Assembly (NCBI GenBank): GCA_000507305.1
Contig: DF239857.1
Coordinates: forward strand, 139,405-203,404
DNA length: 64,000 nt
DNA from: Breviolum minutum Mf 1.05b.01
Lineage: Eukaryota > Sar > Dinophyceae > Suessiales > Symbiodiniaceae
Direction of reading: 5' to 3'
The position numbers were made by a program, and so were the translations under genes. Positions within the stretch are counted from its first letter, which is position 1, and the number at the start of each line of letters is the position of its first letter. This document shows, one piece after another, positions 25,571 through 37,500 of the stretch. The notes beneath the pieces were generated by a model. The model was not told the DNA's origin and did no database searches. It saw nothing but the letters and a program-made list of their open reading frames with translations.

Positions 25571-28500
25571 TCCCGTCACGAATTGGTAGACCCGAGTGAT
25601 GAAGCCGGGGCGTTCAGCCTCAAAAGCCATTTTGACTTTCCTCTCGGGGCCAGCAGCTGTCATCACCTTCTCCTCGACCCACATACGCTCATGTTCAAGC
25701 AAGTGTTCATCCCCTTGGCCAAACAAAATCCTCACATCTGTAAAAGCCATGTGCCCCGGTGGCAATGTGAAGCTTAAGAATTTGGGCATTGGATTCACCC
25801 TTGGCACCTCCAACATCCTTCGATTCAGCATGTGAGAAACACCTGCATGGGTGAAAATGACCTGCTTCTTCTGGTAATCCAAATCAATGCAATACATGAC
25901 AGCTCCGCTCTCAGCGCCCACGCCATGGTTGAAGGACCAATCCTGAAGCTGCTCCTTGCGCACTGTGACGATACGACACCACGCACCAGACACTTCAATC
26001 TTCAGGCCATCTTTCTGATGGCTTTGGAACAAGTTGGCAGTGAAATGAGGTCTGGACGTCCGGAAGAAGATGCGAGTCCTCCCCTTCTGCTGCAACATGC
26101 CTGGCACAATCACATCTTGATGCCGTGTTGATAGAACCGTCCAAGCAAAGGCTGGTGGTGGAAGTGGGCGAGGTAAAGGAGCTGTTGCCAGTTGCCATTG
26201 CTTTTCTTCAGATGCTGTACCAAACGACCACGGAACAAATCATTGGCAAAGGCTTGGTCTGCTGTCGATAGTTTGTTGAAGGTATGCTCTGATATGACGA
26301 CCTTCTCAACCCATGCCAGGGGTGTCACATATGGCAAATGACATTCAACGCTCAAATGTGCATTGGCTGCCTTCATGTACTTCTTCATATCCTGGAACTT
26401 CGTGCGCGACAAGTCCTCACCGTTCTTGTGAGCACCTCTTGCCAGAAACTCTGTCGCCAAAGCTTCAAAGAAGAGTGGCGAACTGGGATGCAACTTTTCC
26501 CAAGCCATGGCATCGAAGGGAGTTTTTGGCCTTCTCTCCTTCCACCATGGTCTTTCTTTGTCCCCGTGCCCGGAGTTGTAGAAAGTTGCTGCCATGGGTG
26601 TGACATAAGCATCCGGATGATAGAGTGACTCTGGTTTGAAGATCAAGTGTACCCCTTGGTCGTGTTCATCACCTTCTTCTTTGATTTCCCCGTAGTTCAG
26701 GGTATGGATTCCAAGTATTCCAAAAACCATCTTGTTGGTCTCCATCAAGCGGTCATACTCATGACCGATCCCACTGACTGTACTCTGTCCTTTTTGGGCC
26801 GCTTGATCACTCGCAACCTTGAGGTCCTTCATAGCTTCTAAGTACTTGCTCAAGGCATCCTCAATCTTGTGCGTAGTGCGGTGACCGAACCGGTTCATTG
26901 CCCGCCTTCGAGAATATTCAAGGGTTGCTCTTGCTTGTTGCTGCTGAGCGTGGATGCCACCTATGGCATTCATAGCAACTTGCCCTTGGAACAGCGGAAC
27001 ATGTTGTAAGCCTGCATCACGTTGCACCGTTTCATCACGGATGAACGCATCCACAAATTCATGAAGAATGGGGAAGCCAGTGTCCATATTCCCGTTGAGC
27101 GCTTCTTGAATGGCATTCAAATGCATTGCGAAGTGGCTCTCTGGCCCATGGGGAGTTTGTAAGCAGTGCTGAGATGCTAAGAAACCTTCGCAAGGGGGAG
27201 TTGCAAACATACTCGGCCGGGTCTTCTTTATAAAAACATGGCATTATGGTAGTAGATAAAAAAAAATGGTTTCCGCTGTGCAAAATGTGTTTTGCAATTT
27301 TCGATAAACTCTGCACCTGTCTTCATCACTTTGGCAAAGGATGTGTAGGGAAGCCGATGAACAACACGACAACGGCGCCAATACTCCATGGCATCTTGCA
27401 CTTCTCGTTTGCATGGGTCCGCCTCAAAGAAATCCTTGATCCTTTGGATCAAGTTCTTGGCATTCCAATGGAAGCTCACCTGGTGGTGTTCAAGTGAAAT
27501 GTGGCTATCAAATTACACTGACAACTGGCATGTGACATTTTTTCATGTGCCCCAGCCTGCTGGCTCGTCTGCTGCTTCTCCATCAAGTTTCTTTGGGTAT
27601 TGTGACCCCACACAGCAGCGACAGGAAGAAATCCATCCACATCCACATGGGAAAACTTCAGCCGATGCTCACGGCAGGAGAGCTGTTTACACTGCATTCC
27701 CTTGTTGCAAGGTGTGCGTCGCAAATCTGCATTCGGATGATGGAAAAGTTGCAAGTGATCCTGGAGTCTCTCATTTCAGATTGTATGGGAGGTGCTTTTT
27801 TTGCCGAAGGTTTGGATTTCTAAGATCAATGGAAGTTCTTGAGAAATGAGATACTGCAATGACCCGAAAAACTTGTACTAATCAGAGTCAGAGCAAAAGG
27901 AGGAAACAACATATCCCAAACCAAAGTATCTAGCCATGTGGGAGACAGAACACACATAGGGTTCAAGGGGCTACTCGAAGTCAAAAGATAAGCTACTATG
28001 GGAGAAGATCCACTCCGGACTCTAGCAAATACAGTACCCAAGTCTGGGTCGATACTAGCTTTATGGCGTAAAGATTGGGCCTACAAATAGGTTTATGGAT
28101 CGCAAGGTCCAACCACTATCCAGGATTTTTCTGCGTCCAGGTTGCACTTCCTGTTGGAAAAGGTTTGACTTTTGGTCTGCAAAAATTAATTCTCTTCAAC
28201 AGACATGCTCTGCTGCATTCTCTCTGTTTAACCAGGACTTTGGACTATTGAGCGTTGCAACATAATATATACATATATATATATATACATCAACCAGTGG
28301 AGGGTCCGGTCCTTTAAAGGGTGGTCATGTTCACGAGAGATGACATGTCAAAACTAAAAATCACATATCGTCCTCGAAGTGCACGTGCTTCTCTCCCTGG
28401 CAAGCTGCTCCATGTGGACAGTTCGGCCGCTTGGGGTGAATCCACTTCTGCTCGTGCTCTGGCTTTCCGATCCTCGACATCACTTTTTCTTGGCATCTAT

Positions 28501-31500
28501 ATCAATCTCCGAGGTCCATCTCCCGCCCACCAAAATTTGAAAGAAAACCCAAAGAACTAAGATCCCAATTGAGTCTGCCAAGCAACTTTTGGCAATTGCT
28601 GCCATAAGGACAGAGATGGGAATACTCTTCAAAATGGAAATCAGGGCCATTTTTCAGAAGCTGGCAATACATCGGCTCACGGCATGGTGTCTTGAAGACA
28701 TGGGAAAAGGATGCCATGTGTTCCTCGTCGTTCCATTTGCTGCAAAACGTCCCATCTGGACAAGGCCGCAACATGTGAGAATAAAAGATTCCATCTGGGT
28801 GAGTTAATTCTCGGAACCTGCACCGTCTACCATGTGGGCAAATGGGTGGGTGGGTGTGGTTCGTATCGCGGCAATTCTCCAATCGGCAAAGCTCTTTGTG
28901 TTTGTAGACTTGGCAGTGGGCCTTGTATGTCCTTACACTATCAATTTCACAATCACTGCAGTACCTTCATCTCTTTTGCCTTTTCGGACATCAGTCACTA
29001 GTCACCATTCAGCAATCCAACATTTGTCGGTCTGAAGCATTGAAACAACCACGATCGGGTCGACCCTGCAACCCTGTCCTCGTTTCTTTGGGGCCAAACA
29101 CAATTTTGCAGTTGGGATCAGGACAACTTTGCAAATGTCTCAACAAAGAGGCATGATCTCCACCTTGCGCGCAGTCAGCAATGGGACACATGTCAGGATG
29201 CCAGTAGTCTTTGTGGCCATCAGAACGATCATGACAGTGCCCCAATTTGGGGCACACCTTCTCAGACACCACAATCTTCCGAAAGCTCGTGTGCCGCAAC
29301 TGGAGACTGATGCTTGAAGATGTTCCCAACAATTGAGTGCGGAAAACTTGGAAATTGCCATCAGGTAAGCACTCATGGTCCAAAATGGCAAACTCCACAG
29401 TCTGGAAGGCACCGGCATATGCTGGCAATACAGCATTGAAGATCTCAGCAACCTGCCATTCATTTTGGTCATCTTTGGCCAGCATATTGACTGGAAATGC
29501 ACAAGCATGACAATGATCGACAATGAAGTGGCCTGACACAAGCACCAACTATATCATCCCTGCCTGCTTCGGAGGGTTGCCAAAAGCACCACAGCCAATG
29601 GCACTCAGAATGAGATGGTCTGCACCGTGGGAAGCTGCGGCCTCCAGCAAACTGCAAATGCTCTTCAGAGTTCTCCAGAAGCCCTCCTCAGTGAAAGTGC
29701 CTGAACAGTCATTTCTCCAAACAAGTAGGATTGAGCCATCTATAACTGAAACCAGACATGACTAGGACAAAAGCACTAGATCCATGGAAATGAACAACTT
29801 AACAACCTTTTCAATAGTTCCAACACCTCGCCTTTGTCTGTGACTGCAAAAGACTCAGCTTGACCTCCTCGTGAGCATGCATTGTATGCAGCAATGGATA
29901 TAACATCCACCTTAAATGGATCTGCTTGAAGCGGATAGCCTGCATATGGGGAGAGAATCGAGGCAAAAGGAACTGGGAAAAAAGCACAACACCAACACCT
30001 GAAAAATTCTGGACAACCCAGAGCTCTGGATAATTCAGCAAAGCAAGATTTCAGTTGAATGTCAGTTTTTTGATGACATGAGATCTAAACCACTTCCGAA
30101 GAGGGCACTACGCAAGATTCAAGTTGAGAAGAATCGGATTTGTTTGTAAAGTTGTTATTCAAAAAACAAACGACTAGCATTTTTGGCCTCTTTTTCTGAA
30201 GCTCAAGGGAATCGTTGGAACAGTACCATGGTAGAATGACAACTCACTTCCAGGCAGGCGCAATTCATTTACTGCACAGCTTCTCTCCTCTCGGTGAGAG
30301 ACTGATTAGGTCAGGAGTCAAGAGAGTGGTCAGCGGTTTCTGTCAAGCAAAACACTACACCAACACCGAAAAGATTCCAGCGCCTTCGTGCTCAGGTCCC
30401 CGAAAAACGTAGACATCAGGGGAGATGATTGGAGCAAATTCCTCCATTGGATAAGTCACAGCAGCTCCAAAGTCTTTGTCCAAAGCGGAGCTCAGAGTGG
30501 TTCGTCTGAAAAGGTCCTCCTCCTGAGCTCTGCTTCCCTTCTTGTAGCCTCCTAGCAAGCCACTTTGCAACAAACCATGAATACTGTTTGCAAAACAACT
30601 TGTCCAGAGTCCATTCTGTCCAGCATTGAAATCAACAAAACCAGGACTGGGGTGGAATGTCTTCACACGATGGTTCAACAAAACTTCATCGCTTTCCAAC
30701 TGTCCCAACTTCAAGCTCTTTCTCACACCGGCCTCCTGGATTTGTTCGATTCGCCATGTTCAGGACCAAGATCCGGCCATGTTTGGATGCTTGACGAGTC
30801 AGCTGTGCAGCAGTCAAACTGCAATGGTTGGAGACCTTGACCTCTGTCCGCCGTCTAGACGTCGTCGGCGAGTCGTCCGTTGGTTTCCAAGCGAATGAAG
30901 GCGACGGATGTGGAAGCATCCACTGCTCGTCATTCACTGTATATGCCCCTGCTTCACAAAGAGATCGGGTGTGTGCCATGACCTGAAAGTGGTGGCGTTC
31001 AAGTACACAGAAACCTGAACACAAACAACAGTTGTGTACATAACATACACATGGCCGACTGTTTGACTGTGTGGTCAATGGCGTAACCGACTGAGAACGT
31101 GACCATGACTCGAACACAATGTTGATCTTCACGATGGCCATCGCATTGAGCGAGCAGAAGCTTGCAGGCCTCTGCATTCCAAGCCTTTCCCTTGACAGCT
31201 TGCAGGTCGACCTTATCTCGGAGCGACTGAAATGGATGAATCAAAATCAGCAACAGATTGCTAAGGCTCGTGGTTCATATGTTCTCGGGAAGTTGGAAGC
31301 CCCTATGGTGGATGATCCTCACACCGGTTGATGTGTTGCCATTTGAAATGAATGAACACCGCTGCACTCTGGAATCGGTTGGACAAACTCAGCTTTACGT
31401 CTTGAGGTTAAGCTCCGAAAGATGTGATCACACAAAGTTTGCAATTTACTCAATGCGTCTTGCATAAACTTTTGCCAAAATGCGTAGCTCAAATGGCTGA

Positions 31501-34500
31501 AATTGACTCTCAACAAAGGCAGTTCATCACCACACGGTAAAGTTGATGGTGGATCGCATTCTGCCGGATCCAAGGCAATCGCATGGCGTTGTAGTCCAGT
31601 AGGAATGTCGAAATGGTCTTGCTCGAAGGAAGGGGCATAAAAGGTCCACTCGCACAATGAGACCGGAAAAGCACTGTGCTCACTCTTCTCCAATCCACTT
31701 GAGGACTTTTTCACAAGCTTCATACGGCGAACTTGAAAATCTCGAAGAGGCAGAACTGGAAACTTGTCATGCCATGTGGTAATCTGGATTTCCACCCAGT
31801 GGTCAACCACTTCAATTTTCTTCACATGTACCCCTATTGGCCTAAGATTGTCAAGTCGTCCAAAAGCTTGCAGGGCAGTTAAAGAGTTCGTCCTCAAAAA
31901 GACTGGAAGTTGCTGAACCATCTCACATCCTACTGGCACCGTGCGCAACAACTGAAGCATGATGTTCTGGGCATCACGCAAAAGAAAGGAGATAGCACCA
32001 TAGCTCTCCCGATGTGCCACAACATCAGCACCCCTTGCATGACTTTCAAAGTTACTCTTGGTCACCCAATCCGAAGGAATCTTGCATTCCCGGAGCTGCC
32101 CAAAAAACTGGCACAGTTGCATGGCCTGTTCACGAACAAACTCTGCTTCAGAAGAGTCAGCAAGAACAGCATCCAGAAGAAAGTCTGGCACAAAGCGACG
32201 ACCACCGAGCTGGTAGACCAAATTGGCCAGGGACCTCTCATCTGTTTTGCCAGTGGCTTTCACTTTCTCAACAAAATCATTCTGCTCTTCTGTTCCCAGA
32301 AAAAGCCTTGCAAGCAGTCTCAGGCGTTGCATCGTTTGCAAGTCTTGGAGTCGATTCCTGGCCTCCCCTACGAGGATTTGCTGGAAGTATCGCATCATCT
32401 CATCTGAATCCAAATCTTGGGCAACAAGGGCTTGTAACTCATTCTCCTCAGCCCTGGCAATCAAGTTCTTCAGGCTCTCCACGACCTGACCCAAACTCGG
32501 ACATGGCAATCGTGTGATGTCTATGCAAGTCTTACAAGCCCGACAAGACAACCAGCTACCGGGAGTTGTCTATTTGGAAAGGTAGCAAGCGACCCCAAGT
32601 GACCCCTCAAAAGTTGCTGCCATGTCACAGGATCCAGGCAAAGCTTTAAAACAGATGCGTCAGAAGTTGCCTCTGCTTCCAATTCATTCAGGTTTCGTCT
32701 CGCCTGCAGAAATTGAAAAAATCATCAAGCAATTGGTGAGCAAACCTCAATGCTTGGAACCGTAACAGTGCCCTGCTTGATTTCCCGCCTGACTTGGAAC
32801 ATGACAATCTGCAACTTCAATATCGGGTACTTGGCAGAAGTTCTTCAAGCTTTTGCAGAAACGATCACATTCTCTATCCAGGCGGAGCCAGTGAAGATCC
32901 CACCGGAAATCCTGCAAACTTCAAAATTGCAATCCTCAATACTCTAAACGTCAGGCGTTTCAAAACTGCGGATGTCTCAACAAAGGCCGACTCAAAAGAT
33001 TCAGAAACCGTGATAAGCAAGGCTGCTAGGAATCATGTACAGTATATATATATATATATACATATATAGATATGCGCAAGATATATATATATATATATAC
33101 AGATAGATATATTCTGTTTTATAGCTCTCTGTGCACAAGTGTTGTCCTGCAAAGTCGCACTGATGAAGGCTTCAAGGTGGCCTGCTTGGTCTACATCTGG
33201 GCACAGGCCGTGCAAGCGCAAGCTCTTCAGCAATTGTTGCCGAAGCTCACCTTCATCAAAGGCCTTCCCACTTTCTTTCGCTGCTCTCAGAACCTGACAA
33301 TTTACATATTCTCGGGAGCTCAAGGTCGTTCAGTGGAAAGAAACACATCAGAGCAACATGCGTAGCTCATGGTTTTTATGGCAAACACTGTGTAATTTAT
33401 TTGCTAGCCTATCCTTCTCACCAGATCAAAGTGCGGTGCCTCGCATTTGACTCCGGTGCAAAGCTCCTGCTGGACGCTCTCCCATTCATGGCGAAGTGAC
33501 TCCGGTTGAGCAAAGGTAAAGACCCAATCACTCCATGCCAGTGCCAAAATGTTGAAGCAACTTTCATCAAGCTTCACTGTCAACTTTCTTGGACGCTTCA
33601 ATGCAGTGTGAATCTCCCTGAAGGCCTTGCCACTCAAAATTGCCATCTTGCCATACCCATTTTGTGCATCTTTGTCTTCAAGTGTGACAAGTGAGTCCAA
33701 ATCCAACTCCACTTCTGGCAAAGCTTTTTGGAGTATTTTCGCTGGGATCGAACAGCTCAATGGGAACAGAATCAATGAGAAACGCATCCGCAGCTCAACA
33801 TCCACCCCATTCGCTGAGAAAGTGTTGCTGCCTGCTTCATAAAGGCTCGCCACATCTTGCCCGAACGATTCCTTGTATTCAATCAAATTGTTCTCGGGGC
33901 ATGATCTATGAACATGATCCTTCCAAATCCTGAGCGCATTCTGGCAGAATTTGGAGACCCAAGAGACTGAAGGCAATCGCAAACCCATCTTCTGAAAAGG
34001 TTTAAATTTTGCCTGCAGCATCACTATTTTCTTCAAATCCTCTTGGGAAGATACAACCACCGCGAAAGTCGCATCTTTCCAACGTGTGGGGAGCGGTTTC
34101 AAGCTGTATCTGCTCACCCCAACATCTTTGAGATTGCTATGGATTTGTGGCTCATCGCCAAAAAGAGCCACCTGGAAATCACCAAAGCTGGTTTCAACAA
34201 TGGACTCGCAAAAAGATTCCACGGCTGATCTCAAAGTTTGCTGCGTTTTGAAATCGAGCTTGTCTCCACGGAGAGTAGGCACCAAAACTTTCACCTCTTC
34301 AATGGCTGCAAGCTGATCGCCTGACTGAACCTGCCCAACGGACGCATGAGAAAATCTAACTATAAGCCTCAAGGATTTCTGATGATTTCTCGTTAGCCAC
34401 AAAGGAGTGAAAACAAGAGGAATGCACAGTTGCTTTCGTAGAGTTGTAGAAGGACTTACACAAGGCAGAGTCAGGTCCTACGCTAGTGGGACTATTGCAA

Positions 34501-37500
34501 ACCTGACTCTATACGTAGCTCGGATGTGACAGCTCTGTTCTGCTAATAGTTAGACAAGCACTGTGGACGTTCGTGTTCCACAGGCACCATTGGATGCGCA
34601 AGAATAGCAAACAAATACTTTCCAATCAGTTTGATCAGCACCAAACCCGGTTCAATTGGGACCCAGAATGTTATTGTTGTTTTCATGCCCATCCAACACT
34701 CCACAAAAGCTGGCAATCTTTTTAGGCCACCTGAATTGCCCCCTGTAGAAAATCACTCCACTCACTCGACAGGTTGGTGTGACCATCTGGAACCATAGAC
34801 AGTAGGTCGCGGCCAATGGTGCAAAGATGTTCTCGGTGCTGACAGATTGGTGACAGAAGTTCGCACCTGAAGAACAACAAGACCAAGAACGTCGGGATGC
34901 TGCAGGTATTAAAATGACATTCTTGGGAGTTCATTGGTTATCATGACAAATTGTTTCTAGTCGCAGTTTCTGAGAAGTCCCCCCTTGATGGTCTAAAGAT
35001 ATGAGTGTGACTCTGGCAACTAAGGCCCCGGACAGTGCAGTGTTGAACCGTCTGCATCTTTCATCTAAAAGAGCTCTGTGCACCATCTCAAGCTGTTCCT
35101 GCACTAATGCCCTGGCATCTTGACGTCGGCACAATACTGGCTCTGATTGTGCTCTTAGTGCATCTTTCACAAGCCCTTCCACCAGAAGCATATCTTCGGG
35201 TCTAAACTGGAAAGAAAAAAGCAATTCGGCATCACACATCTCCATCAGTTCTTCCAGAGATCCAGCCACTTCATTCTTGATTTTCATGTGCAGCAAGAAA
35301 TACTCTGTTTTTTCCTGGGCAATTTGCATGGGTCGAGAAGCAACTGCTTGAGCTTTTTGACGAATCAGCTCTTCCATCCCTGCAAATTTCTGATCATCAA
35401 CTCCAAAGTCCAACATCCGAGGAAAGCCTTCCACGATCTGCATCACCTCATCTCCAGAGCTAGCAGATTGTAGTTGCACTTCCACCGTCTTTAAGACAAA
35501 CTTCAACTCACGCTCCATGCAAAGCTGGGACAGCCTGTCTGCCAATGACAAAATATCAGCAAAATGCTTGTCGAACTGCTGCTTCACCAAGTCAACCTTA
35601 TGGGGCAGGCTCAAAACTGACATGTAATCACATTAAGAACGAATTTGAAATCTGTTAGTGTCCAAGATTTAGCTAAAGCCTTCTCCAACAAAATTTGAAC
35701 TTTCAACGAAATGATCCGTAGTCCAGGCCAATACTTGACCCATCTCAAAAGCCAAATTAATGATTGAAAGAAGTAACCACCATCTCAGGAGCGTAGCCCA
35801 GAGAGGCAAATTCCGCAACTGCTTGTTGACTGATGCATTGTTTTTCATCAAGCAGGCTGCGCATGAAGGTGTCATTGGTTAGCTGCATCCTCAGACCACG
35901 AACGAAACGAGCTGCCTGAAGAAGAATCCTTGTGTACTTTCTGTTGTTACTTGTATCCAAATAGATACAAAAAAATGAGCAGAAAGTGCTAGCACGTAGA
36001 AAGGATGCTAATTTGTAAGCTCAGCCCATGTTAATTCTAAAAACAAAAAAACTACACAGACTACACAGATTTTTCCCAGGATCTTCACCGATTCCACACC
36101 CTGATGCTGATGGACAAAGGTCTCCAACTGGATCAATGGGCCTGAGATGTGGAGCACCGACTCCGTGACCTCTGAAGTTCCCAGGCCACCGTCCTAGGGC
36201 AAATTCTGCAAAGGCCCAACGTTTTAGTGAAGCATATTATTGAATATCCACAAAAACGTAACACATCATGTAGCACTTCTTCGATTCATCTGTATATATA
36301 TATATATATATGTATATACATAATATTTGGAATTGGGTCTGCAAAGCCATCCCTAAATACACACACCTGTCCTGAGCTTCCTTCCACATAGACTTAAGTT
36401 GTTCCACCCCTGCTGCATCACGAGCTTGAAAGCTTACCACCATGGAGCGGCCTTCCTCTGCCTTCCAAACCGAACGGGCGATCTGAGCAACTTCCGAATC
36501 CAATTTCTGCAAAGTTGCCTTCTCCCGAAAGCGCTGCATGGTGCCATGCCAATCCCAAGCATTCTCTGTGCTTGCAGCATCGGTGGCACTGCAAAGGAGC
36601 TCAAGCAAAGGAACTGAGCCACTGATGTAACACATGGACCCCTGCGAGTTTGTGAAACTTTTTGGGCTCAGCCATGGCTGCAGAATCCTGCCCATGATAT
36701 CTGCCAGTTTCCGCTCGAAGGCAGGATGCAGGGTTCTGGAAATGATGTCTGTCTTGTCAATCTCAGCAACTGGGCTGGGAAGTGTGCCAAATTTCCTTCG
36801 TTGCTCCCACTTTTCCCGCAGTACATCACAAAATGCCCCGCTCCTTAATCCAAAACAAATTAAAGCAAAAATGTTCACAAAAAATGCAGCCGGGCTTCAC
36901 CACCCCAAAGGCTTCCCTGATGAAATTCATTGCATCACTCAAAGGTCCATCTTCAGTGCAACGATCTTCGGCCTCATTCCACATGTCGGTGTCTTTGAGA
37001 AGATCTTGCTCTTTATCCCAATCTCTAGCCAAGTAGAACACGCGAGGCCTGTGTTCTCGGAACCGTGGATTCTGCTCAAAGAATCCTCGGTACATCATTG
37101 CCAAACGAAGCAAAGGGGCCTTGAACTCCTCCGCCACTGTATTGGAAATCTTGTTGTTCAGGATCATGACTGAAGACAACACACCAACCATGGTGAAGAG
37201 ACGCACAAAGTAATCTGGGCTGATACCCTCATCTGCAAACAGGCCCTCAGTATCCAGCATTAGCAAAATGGACTCATCACAATGCGACCCAGATTTGGTT
37301 GGCAAAGGCTGCGTCGAAACCCAAAGTCCTGCTGTGCAAGCCTTTTCTGAGGAGTTTGAGCATTTGAAGAGGGGCAACCCATCGCGGCCTTCAAGCAGCC
37401 TCTTCATGAGTCCCAACACCGTGCTCTTCCCTTCACGAGGCTTGCCAACAATGCTCAAAAAGGCCACCTTCCGATGCTGAATGACATCATCCAAGTACTG

